Below are positions 41,748-50,111 of a DNA stretch of 64,000 nt, in pieces. This stretch comes from Entamoeba invadens IP1 (Eukaryota; Evosea; Mastigamoebida; Endamoebidae): NCBI RefSeq assembly GCF_000330505.1, contig NW_004440445.1, positions 103,424 through 167,423 of the forward strand, read 5' to 3'. The position numbers were made by a program, and so were the translations under genes. The notes under the pieces are model-generated. The model had not been told where the DNA came from, made no database searches, and saw only the letters and a program-made list of their open reading frames with translations. How positions within the stretch are numbered: the stretch's first letter is position 1; every line of letters begins with the position of its first letter.

Positions 41748-42635
41748 TTACGAGTAAAGTTTCATTTTGTACACAACATCTATTGTGTAGTTTGTAGCAT
41801 GGTCTGGAGGAAATACCATGTACACCATTCCAAAACATATTATTTTCTGTAAAATCGTGTCATTTTCAATGTCCATTCCATATTGTCCATTGTGTTCTTC
41901 TTGTTCATTTTGTCCTTCTTGTCCGTAAGGGTGCAAGACTTGGTTTCCATTTTTTGGGTCGTATAACCCGGAATAATAACTCCCATTATCATGGACTGTT
42001 CCGGAACACATCTCCTTGATATTGAAACCGTTTCCGATGTGGATTGTTGTGACGTCGTCACTTGTTATGAACCGGATTGTCTTGATGTTGAACGTCATCT
42101 TTTTGTCGTCATTGACTTCCCTGACGTCTTTGTTTGATATGTACGCCTTTACCATTTCATAATCTGATTCAGTCTCTTCGATGGTTGTCGAAACAAATCG
42201 TGATTCACCGATTCCACTGTCTATGCAGTAGAATATCGCGTATGAAGAGAGAGAGTCATCAAACGAGTTCTGTTTTGGACTGATGTTAATTGAGATGCAT
42301 TCGACCTTTGCAAAGTCAAATCGTGGGTAGTATTTAGGTTGTCCATTGCTCGAGGGAACGACATGAAAGAGATCCGATTGATTTTCAGAGTCAAATGGAT
42401 TGAGACACAACCGGAAGCATTTTCCTTTTGTGACGTTGAACTGTCTCCTGAGATTCATTTTCACTGCTCTTGTAAAGCCAAGATTCTTGTAGCTACTTAC
42501 CGTCATCGAGTTGTCTGCGGTTTTATACTGGAACCCGCCTTTTTTCTTGTTGAATGGTTTGAACCCTCTTGAAAAACCTCTCCCGTATCTGTTGTATCTA
42601 TTGTACCTCCTGTACCTCCTGTAGTAACCTGCCAT
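41748..42635 (-). CDS. Candidate capsid protein with Arg/Tyr-rich N-terminus, 295 aa
   Basis: ATG at 42,635 begins MAGYYRRYRRYNRYNRYGRG, followed by a Lys/Arg-rich stretch to about residue 35; the remaining 260 residues are beta-rich. A basic Arg-rich arm before a single beta domain of this size is the hallmark of CRESS-virus coat proteins, where the arm binds DNA and directs nuclear import. A Gln/Glu/Gly low-complexity insert near residues 235-250 is unusual. Primary sequence alone cannot prove the jelly roll. An RGG/RY-type nucleic-acid-binding protein is the alternative. Confidence 0.6.
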   Translation of the reverse strand: MAGYYRRYRRYNRYNRYGRGFSRGFKPFNKKKGGFQYKTADNSMTVSSYKNLGFTRAVKMNLRRQFNVTKGKCFRLCLNPFDSENQSDLFHVVPSSNGQPKYYPRFDFAKVECISINISPKQNSFDDSLSSYAIFYCIDSGIGESRFVSTTIEETESDYEMVKAYISNKDVREVNDDKKMTFNIKTIRFITSDDVTTIHIGNGFNIKEMCSGTVHDNGSYYSGLYDPKNGNQVLHPYGQEGQNEQEEHNGQYGMDIENDTILQKIICFGMVYMVFPPDHATNYTIDVVYKMKLYS

Positions 42636-42666
42636 TAAATAAATAAAAAGTTCATCTAAAAATGAA

Positions 42667-43341
42667 TTATTCCAAATATCTGAATGTTGCACTATAGGAA
42701 AGATCTATTTCCTTAGGTTCTTTTGTTGGTGGAGGTGGGGTGTTTTTTGAAAGACGCGTTCTTCTGACATCACTCTTTTCAATTTCCCCGTTTCTTCTCA
42801 TTGCTGCAATCTTCGATCCGTTTATGCTACTCACGTGAGTCATATCTTGTACAACGGCTGTGTCCAATTCGATGATATACAGGACACCCATTGCATTTGT
42901 TTCTTTCTCTATGTTTTCAATGTCAATATTTTCTGTCTCTGATATTGTGTACTTGTCGTTATTCAGTTTTGAAATCTTGTAGTTGCTCATGTCTACACTG
43001 AACTTGGTGTCAAGTGTAACAAATTCATGTGTCATACTACTCATGATATCGGACAAGCTCATATCAATTACTTCGATGCCCTCTTCTTTGGTAACCTTTC
43101 CTGGAACACGCTTACATGCAACCAGACACTTAAAATTCTCTTCTTCGTTGTCGAACGTGTTTTTCGTTGGATAATACGTGAACACTGATTTTACAACATT
43201 CAACAGGGATTTGTTTTCTAATTTCACGTAGTCAATGATATTCAGTGGAACGTTGATAATCATCCATCCGTAGTAGCCATCTTTAGTTTTAATGTTTTGT
43301 TTGTACTTCCCGTACTTACAAAAAGTCTGCTGTTGTGCCAT
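42667..43341 (-). CDS. Orphan protein, 224 aa, beside the capsid candidate
   Basis: ATG at 43,341 (MAQQQTFCKYGKYKQ). Mixed beta/alpha content, a Pro run (PPPPTKEP) near the C-terminus, and no motif. It precedes the capsid candidate by 31 bp on the same strand, so the two probably form one expression block. Confidence 0.6.
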   Translation of the reverse strand: MAQQQTFCKYGKYKQNIKTKDGYYGWMIINVPLNIIDYVKLENKSLLNVVKSVFTYYPTKNTFDNEEENFKCLVACKRVPGKVTKEEGIEVIDMSLSDIMSSMTHEFVTLDTKFSVDMSNYKISKLNNDKYTISETENIDIENIEKETNAMGVLYIIELDTAVVQDMTHVSSINGSKIAAMRRNGEIEKSDVRRTRLSKNTPPPPTKEPKEIDLSYSATFRYLE

Positions 43342-43434
43342 TGATTTTCCAGTCCGCAATCAAACTTATGTCTCAGTTGACACGTCTTTGACACGTGTTC
43401 GATCCAGTAAAAAGAGAAAACTTTGTATTTCTTA

Positions 43435-44180
43435 ATGGCAAGTATCATAAGTGGGTTGGTCAATTTTGGAATTCCTCTTGTTAAGAATCTTGTGAAGTCG
43501 TTTGCGGGAGCGTTAGGCGAGGAGGATTCTCTTGAAGGACAATTTGTACGGTCGCAGGCTCTTGGATCTTCGAATAGCCACAGTGCTCTCTACTCGTCAC
43601 AAGTAGCAAAATTTTATAGCACACCATTCAAAGATATTGATGAGTTCAATGGAATCCAAGACGAAGCAGTAAAGCAGTGGATGAATGAAATGACTTCAAA
43701 GCAACTTGACTTTGCACTTCCGATGATCAAAAACATGTTCCCATACACGTTTACTGTCACAAGACAATACAAATATATGTACTGTCCTGGTGGAACAAAA
43801 GATGTCGAACAAATGGACAATATTCAGTACTTTGGCCCAGAAGATGTCCCACAGTGCGTCATAGATGGGTCATTCATCAAAGATCTTGTCGAAAAGAAGC
43901 TTTCAAAACATGCGTATTGCTTTGTCCCTATAATAACAATGAAGACGTCACAAGGAAGTGATCCCTACTCATTCACCAATGTAATATGGTCAGACCACGC
44001 ATTTAATGGAACAAAACACAGTGTTGAAGACCTCCTGAAGATCAATAACATCACAAACACAAGCAACAATGGGCAGACAAATTATGCATCTCTCTGGCAA
44101 GAGCAAGTTCGTGCCACTCTCCATCACTCTTGCTCCCTATGTCAAACACAATTTCTGCCTTTTTCTCGTGAAAGGCTATT
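43435..44180 (+). pseudogene. Possible structural protein with amphipathic head, broken near its end
   Basis: ATG at 43,435. The first 22 residues (ASIISGLVNFGIPLVKNLVK) form an amphipathic, membrane-active-looking helix, as seen in minor capsid proteins of several small DNA viruses. A beta-rich body follows (HAYCFVPIITMK). Around 44,092-44,100 coding character moves to another frame (KSKFVPLSITLAPYV). Both frames stay open beyond 44,180 into the antisense of the gene at 44,191, so the true end is unclear. A one-base shift is the simplest reading. Confidence 0.5.
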
Positions 44181-44190
44181 TCAATTTGAT

Positions 44191-44448
44191 TCAACACAAC
44201 ACATGCAAATCGATTGCTTCAAAGTCAAACACGTCTTCAAAACGCGTTTGTGCATATTTAAAGATGCTGTCAGAAGCTTTAATCTGGAAAGTTGTATACT
44301 GTTGATTGCACTTTTGACACTCAGTAATGGCCTCCATTTCATCGCATTTGTCTCCGCTCTCAATTGCTTTCTTTAACCGACTCTGGGCATTTAACACGCG
44401 TTGCCTTGTATTGGCTAATTGTTCCTCGAACTTTTGGACTACAGCCAT
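44191..44448 (-). CDS. Orphan coiled-coil protein, 85 aa
   Basis: ATG at 44,448 (MAVVQKFEEQLANTRQR). A charged helix is followed by a CxxC-containing segment (TECQKCNQQ). The start overlaps the upstream gene's stop by 10 nt. The 3' end converges with or overlaps the gene at 43,435. Confidence 0.6.
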   Translation of the reverse strand: MAVVQKFEEQLANTRQRVLNAQSRLKKAIESGDKCDEMEAITECQKCNQQYTTFQIKASDSIFKYAQTRFEDVFDFEAIDLHVLC

Positions 44449-44696
44449 AATGTCAATATTTTTTCTTCCTCCGTGCCTCCAGCCCTCTTGTGTTTCTTTT
44501 TTGGCTCATTGATGTTTGTTGTCTTCAAATGGATAACGTTTTCCATCTTTTGTTCTTTTCTGATTCCATTCACAAAAGTATATCTTTCCCTCATCATGTC
44601 CTCTATTTCCCTTTTCTTATCCTTCTTGATTTCAGCCACAAAAGAGTATTTCTCTTTAGTGCAATCATCACACATCTTTTTGTGATCTTCCATCAT
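44439..44696 (-). CDS. Orphan Lys/Glu-rich protein, 85 aa, with an internal repeat
   Basis: First ATG at 44,696 (MMEDHKKMCDDC). Two similar units, KYSFVAEIKKDKKREIED and RYTFVNGIRKEQKMEN, follow a CDDC motif; the tail is basic (EPKKKHKRAGG). Outermost recognised gene of the element on the right. Confidence 0.55.
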   Translation of the reverse strand: MMEDHKKMCDDCTKEKYSFVAEIKKDKKREIEDMMRERYTFVNGIRKEQKMENVIHLKTTNINEPKKKHKRAGGTEEEKILTLWL

Positions 44697-44964
44697 TATT
44701 TCCGTCAATTTTCTTCCCTTAAATGCTCTTTCATTTAGACAAGATATAAATCGGAATTAAGAGTGAGTTACAATATTTATATTAATTTGTGTACTATGTA
44801 ATAATTATAAAATAATTATAAAATAATAGAATGTTTAATTAAAAAATAATATTATAATATAAATAAACTAAATAATTAAATTACATTTTATAAATGCTAG
44901 TTTACATTCTATACATAATAATAGAAATTGTAGTTGAGTAAAGAACAATGAAAATGGATTATAA
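44697..44964. other. Element-host transition, AT-rich
   Basis: Composition changes abruptly from the element to AT-rich host spacer near 44,750. No terminal repeat, target duplication or 5S fragment was found here, so this boundary differs from the left one. Confidence 0.5.
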
Positions 44965-46416
44965 TTATTCATATTGTTCCATGAACTCATTATGGAACTT
45001 CTTCATACTATCAGCAACTTTTTGTACTTGGTCCTCTGGTGGTAAAAATGCCATTCTGTAATGATACGTTCCTTCTTTTTGTTCGAACCCGGAACCTGGT
45101 ACTACGCAAACACCGATCTTTTTGAGCATATTAAGGCAATAGATTTCGTCTGGTTTTTCCTTCTGAGCAAGACACTCGTCGACAAATTTCTGAGGTAAAT
45201 CGATTTTTGGGAAGAGATAAAGAGCGCCACAAGCCGGGTTGCAGCTAATCCCTTCACATTCATTCAAAGCATTTGCAAGAAGCTTTGCCTTTCTCATTAA
45301 AGAGCCAAGGATCTCTTCCTTTTCTTTTTTGTAGAGTGGAAATGACTCATCTCCTTCTTTAGGTGGGTTACAAATCAATTCAACAACTTCCTGTCCAACA
45401 ACATTGGAGCACAAGTTGACGGAAACCATTTTATACAACTGAGAACGAGCAAATTGATTGATGTTCTCAAGTTGGAAGTATCCCCCTCTCTTGCCACATT
45501 CTCCGTAATACCCCTTCGAAACACTGAAGAACGAAATTAACTCAAGACCATGTCTAACTTCATCTCTCATAGTGTGTAACACCTTTCTGAACGAAGTGAA
45601 TGGAACGTCACTCCAGATGTTCTCTTGATACACCTCGTCAGCCATTAAACACAGTTTTCTCTCATAACAGAACTCGATGATCTCTTTCATGTTGTCGACG
45701 GTGAGGACTTGGCCTGTTGGATTGCCGGGATTGATCACAACAAATCCTTTCACGATTGTGCCTTGTTTTGTGTATTTGTCGTACATCTCTCTGACAGATT
45801 CCATATCAGTCGCCCACATTTTACTTTCATCCAAGTAATATGGGACAAGTGTACCACCGAGTGTAGCGATAGTTGCTGAATAGAGCGGGTACTGAGGAAT
45901 TGGAATCATGATGCCATGTCTCTGATGTGAAAGAAGAACGTTCATAATCAATTTGATACCCGTGCTTGCCCCATCAGTAATGAAGATGTCTTCTGGACTT
46001 GGTTTGTCGCCATCTCTATCACCAATGAATTCACACACACTCTTTCTAAATCCCATGACGCCCATTGAATGAGAATAAGCTCCCGTTGTTCCGTCACATC
46101 CAGTTGCTTTGACTAGTGTTTTTGCGTGGTCGATTAAGTCTTTTGGGAAGATCTCCGGGTGATCCAGTAACGGTGGGAATTCGACCATTGAAATGATTTG
46201 TCTGACATAAGTCAAAGGAGGTTGATTACAAAATTGTGGATTGCCGATATTACAGTAGACGACCTTGTCGAAAGGATACGGATTTGGCTTACCGGCTTTT
46301 AAAGCTTCTTGGATTTGTTTGTCGATCTCATTGGCTTCGAGAACTAAACGGCCTCGGACAGCATATTGAGTTGCTAAGACATTTGGGTTGATGTTCTGTT
46401 CGTCGAAAGCACGCAT
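44965..46416 (-). CDS. Alanine aminotransferase
   Basis: Intact 483-residue class I/II aminotransferase. It has the PLP-binding landmarks: TDGASTGIK (148-155), NPGNPTGQ (229-236), the DEVYQ segment (260-264) and SVSKGYYGECGKRGG with the Schiff-base Lys301. The N-terminal segment VRG-L----I and the YSHSMGV loop are typical of alanine rather than aspartate aminotransferases. It converts alanine and 2-oxoglutarate to pyruvate and glutamate. No targeting peptide is seen, so a cytosolic site is likely. Confidence 0.93.
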   Translation of the reverse strand: MRAFDEQNINPNVLATQYAVRGRLVLEANEIDKQIQEALKAGKPNPYPFDKVVYCNIGNPQFCNQPPLTYVRQIISMVEFPPLLDHPEIFPKDLIDHAKTLVKATGCDGTTGAYSHSMGVMGFRKSVCEFIGDRDGDKPSPEDIFITDGASTGIKLIMNVLLSHQRHGIMIPIPQYPLYSATIATLGGTLVPYYLDESKMWATDMESVREMYDKYTKQGTIVKGFVVINPGNPTGQVLTVDNMKEIIEFCYERKLCLMADEVYQENIWSDVPFTSFRKVLHTMRDEVRHGLELISFFSVSKGYYGECGKRGGYFQLENINQFARSQLYKMVSVNLCSNVVGQEVVELICNPPKEGDESFPLYKKEKEEILGSLMRKAKLLANALNECEGISCNPACGALYLFPKIDLPQKFVDECLAQKEKPDEIYCLNMLKKIGVCVVPGSGFEQKEGTYHYRMAFLPPEDQVQKVADSMKKFHNEFMEQYE

Positions 46417-46819
46417 TTGGTTTTAAAGTTGGTATATTGCAAGGTTTATATAGAGCAAGGAAAGTGGATGAACTTCGACGGGTCGGAGTAGAAAATGGTT
46501 GGTTTCTTCACAAGTCCACATAACTTTTATGTATGTTCTTTTCCTTCTCTTTCGTCGATTCGTTCATTTTGGTTCGGATTTATTCGATATGAGAGAATGA
46601 GTGGTTATTTTTTGACGCAATCAGGGGTGACTCCCCCACCTTTTGAGGTAAGAGAAAAAAGTTCTATTACGGGTGATTGGGCTGTTTTCCCGTTAAATTA
46701 GAATGTATTAAAGTTAAATTATATTATTGAAAACATCAAAACCTCAAAAGTGAAAAAATAATAAAAAAGATTGAAGTTCAAAGTTTTAATTACTTTCCTT
46801 TCATTTATTTCTGCATTGA
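46417..46819. other. Upstream region of the aminotransferase gene
   Basis: Contains the promoter of the leftward aminotransferase gene. A plus-strand open frame (46,495-46,701) has a start codon but no motif, and probably arises by chance. Confidence 0.45.
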
Positions 46820-47269
46820 TTGGATGAAAAATTGCTAGATCTGCATAAATATCAGTTTGACGTCAGTTTTTATTTTTATAACAAAAAAGATCAAGTTGTC
46901 AAAATGTTTCCAATAGGGGATTTATCCCGATTTTGTGGGATAAATATCACACAAGTTACGCAGAAGTCGATTCAAGAATTCAAAAAGAAAAAAGATGAAT
47001 TAAAAACAAATTGTGTTAGACTCTGTGTCTTACTTTTGTATGTGGTTCGCAAAAAAATCTCGAACTTTGTGAAAGATATACTTTTCATTTTCAAATAACA
47101 AAACTTGCATTTCTTTATTGAGACTTTGGATAAAAAAAAAGACCCTGGCCGATGGCGTTTATGTGTTAGAAATTGAAGAAAACAACGACGGGTCAACGTC
47201 AATTTTTAAAGCGACTTCTATCCGGTTTGTTTATAATGAGACATTGTTTATATGTGATACTACTTGACG
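46820..47269 (+). pseudogene. Unidentified coding relic
   Basis: Open stretches in two frames have coding-like composition: about 46,830-47,098 (FDVSFYFYNKKDQVVKMF) and about 47,100-47,269 (GVYVLEIEENNDGSTSIF). No in-frame ATG starts the first and no good splice signals connect them. Probably the remains of one gene; family unknown. Confidence 0.35.
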
Positions 47270-48592
47270 ATAATTATGTGTCTTTTTGATATTTTAATTC
47301 CAATTTTGCATTGCTAAGAAATGAGACTTAAAATTGGAAAGCAATATACAATTAATTAGTGAAATATTTGTTTGTCTATCGGGGTTTTTGTGTGTATTAC
47401 AATACACATTTTCTTTTTTTTTAAATAAATGAAATTATATTTCAAAACGTAAATTTTAAAAAAACATTTTTAAAGCAAAAACATTTTTAAAAGAAAAAAA
47501 CGATGTTTTTTTAAGTGTTAATACAATGCAATTAAATCATAATTATTATTTTTTTATTTATTTCTTTTTCAAACAAAAAAACAATTGTTTTTATAATAAT
47601 TATAATTAAAATATAAACATAAACATAAACATAAAAATTATAGTAAAATATTTATAAGTTATAGTTATGGATATAAATTTGACTAACATAAAAATGAAGT
47701 TAATTAAATTCATGTTTTTCAAAGTGTATAAAAAAATTTAAATTTTTATAAAAATAAATTTATTTATAAAAAAAAACCTTCCAAGATGAACTTATTTGAA
47801 TTAATTGTTTTTCCCTTTTTTTACATGAATTTGCATCTAATATAAATCAATCAAATGGGGTTGAGAAAAAATCAGTCTGATATATATAGTATATTTTATT
47901 TTCATATTTAGAAATACTTATTTATGTTTAGTAATTTTAATTGTATTAAAACTATATTATTTGTTAAAGTTGCAAGTAATCTTCCATATTTCCAAGTCAA
48001 TTCCATTTTTTTTCACAAAAATTAACTCGTATTCAGAACATTTTATATTACTATGATTATATTTATTATAAATAAGTTAAAATTTCTTGCAAAATCAACC
48101 AGATACTACCACTTTTTAATTAATTATATTTTTTTACATCAAATAATGATAAACTATAATATCTGATATTTTTTTAATAAGAAATAATGTTGCACCCCAA
48201 TTGATAATAAAAAATAATCTCCAAATCAAAAGGAGTTCCAAATAATCTAAATTTAAAAAAACACAAAAATAGATTAAAACAAATTATACAAACAAAAGTA
48301 TAAATAAACCATAATAATAGAAATTGTCACAATTATTGCAAAAACAATAAAAAGGTTTACGATTGTGACAACTAGATAAATATGCCGAAATCTCATTTTT
48401 TGGTGGAAAGACAATGAAAATTTGAACGATTAACAAAACAACTCATTATGGTACAAAGAAGTATTAGTTTTCAAATAGACTCCACCAATTATATTAAAGA
48501 TTAAAAATACTTTTATTCAAATATCGACAAATGGATTGAAAGAAACGTCTTAAAAATACTTAAACAACCCTCTTGAGATCTAAACCAAAACA
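47270..48592. other. AT-rich spacer
   Basis: No gene supported. The last 50 bases (ATACTTAAACAACC before ATG 48,593) may be a core promoter. Confidence 0.5.
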
Positions 48593-49162
48593 ATGGAACT
48601 GGAGACTCTGACTTGCCAATGCTCGCTCTGCCAAAAGAAGTCGTTCTTCATGACGTCCTGCCCTAAGGTTAAAACAACAAGATTGGTCATCATGATCCTC
48701 CAAGCACTGAAACAACTGAAGCCAGATGTCGTCTTCTATTCACTCACAAAAGACATATTGCCCTTCGTCTCGAAACACATGAAACTGCTCGCCAATCTGA
48801 AGATATTTAAGACTGGAAAATGGAGAAAGTCTATGTTGGACGCACTTAACCACTCCTCGCACGTCGAGTCGGGAAGAGAAGCTTGCCATAATAGAGGATT
48901 TTATAGGCTTAAAGAATCAAACGAAAGCTCGAACTCGGCCTCTTCAGTTTCGACCGAGGCGGTACAACAAAACTCGCCCCAACCAAGTGAAGTTCCTTTA
49001 TTGGACACACTGACGGAACTCCAACTCCAAATGATCAATACTCTCAATGTGTTAGCCTCGCTGCCTGCACCAAAAGAGGGCGACCTTAATGCTTATTGTT
49101 TCTACGCGAACTGTATCAACCAACTTAACTATTCAAGAGCATTCGCTTCTACATTATGTTAA
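48593..49162 (+). CDS. Hypothetical protein with Cys cluster, 189 aa
   Basis: ATG at 48,593. The N-terminus has four clustered Cys (TCQCSLCQKKSFFMTSC), a possible zinc site. Residues 60-105 (KTGKWRKSMLDALNHSS to HNRGFYRLK) have the aromatic and basic pattern of a small DNA-binding helix domain. A Ser/Gln/Pro linker and a C-terminal helical part follow. A transcription regulator is possible; not recognised with certainty. Confidence 0.65.
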   Translation: MELETLTCQCSLCQKKSFFMTSCPKVKTTRLVIMILQALKQLKPDVVFYSLTKDILPFVSKHMKLLANLKIFKTGKWRKSMLDALNHSSHVESGREACHNRGFYRLKESNESSNSASSVSTEAVQQNSPQPSEVPLLDTLTELQLQMINTLNVLASLPAPKEGDLNAYCFYANCINQLNYSRAFASTLC

Positions 49163-49352
49163 ATATATTCTGTTTTGTTTAATTTGGTTTTGTGGTGTAA
49201 TAAATTGATGTTTTTTATTCCATATTTGTATTTAATATATATTATAACTTTTTTATTAATAATCTAATAAACAAATGATATTATAAATGATATTATGAAT
49301 TATATTATAAATATTATAACTCATCTTTCTTGAAGTTTTAAATCCAACTCTT

Positions 49353-49934
49353 TTATAACAAAAAACGATCTGTTGACAAAACTTTTGTCAACGAATCGAT
49401 GTCCTCTGCACACATTCCACATTTTTCTAAAACTTTTTTGTCGAAAAGATCGGCAATTGAAAGGTGGTTGGTCTTCACAAAACCAAGCAAGTCAAGTTCA
49501 ACAGCGTGTGACAGTTGTAGCAGAATTCTTGTAGCATCTACAACAATTGGAAGTTCAACTTTTTGTTGAGGTTTTGCTTTTAAAAGCGAGTTTATGCATG
49601 TCGCGACAACGTTGTCGTCATCAACAACCGGGACAACGACAAAGGTTTGTGTTGGTCTAAGATTCATGCACAGTTGCCTCACCAACTTCGTTGCACTTCT
49701 GCACATCACAAAGACATAAACAGTCTCATCGTCTGTTTGGTGTTGTCGTCTCTGAAGCAACAAGTTGTAGTCCCTATCTGATTCGACCATATTTGCGTCG
49801 ACAACATCCACGCATATTTTATTTGGAAGCACGATGTCGTGTCTAAGTGCGGCGCTTTCTTTTACTTCGTTGTTCTGTTTCAGGTTGAACAGAATCGCAT
49901 CTTTTGCAAACCCGCTATGGACTTGGATTGTCAT
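49353..49934 (-). CDS. Hypothetical protein, 193 aa
   Basis: ATG at 49,934 (MTIQVHSGFAKDA). Alternating beta strands (ICVDVVDAN, VYVFVMCRS, TFVVVPVVDDD) and helices look like a Rossmann-type alpha/beta fold, and the last 40 residues could be a helical tail. No active-site motif. Family unknown. Confidence 0.65.
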   Translation of the reverse strand: MTIQVHSGFAKDAILFNLKQNNEVKESAALRHDIVLPNKICVDVVDANMVESDRDYNLLLQRRQHQTDDETVYVFVMCRSATKLVRQLCMNLRPTQTFVVVPVVDDDNVVATCINSLLKAKPQQKVELPIVVDATRILLQLSHAVELDLLGFVKTNHLSIADLFDKKVLEKCGMCAEDIDSLTKVLSTDRFLL

Positions 49935-50111
49935 TTCTTCTACTTTTCATTTCTATTCCACCCCATCTTTTGTTCCATTCCATCAATACACTTATCTTGT
50001 CAATCACGTCCTTTATTTGTTATAACCATAACTTTTATTAGAAGACCCAAACCAATAATAGAAACTATTTAATAGTAAATTGTTTTTATTTAATAAACTA
50101 AAAAATATCAT

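Noticed and set aside
46495..46701. 68-aa plus-strand frame upstream of the aminotransferase
   Set aside because: Lies in the promoter region, no motif, no conservation evidence.
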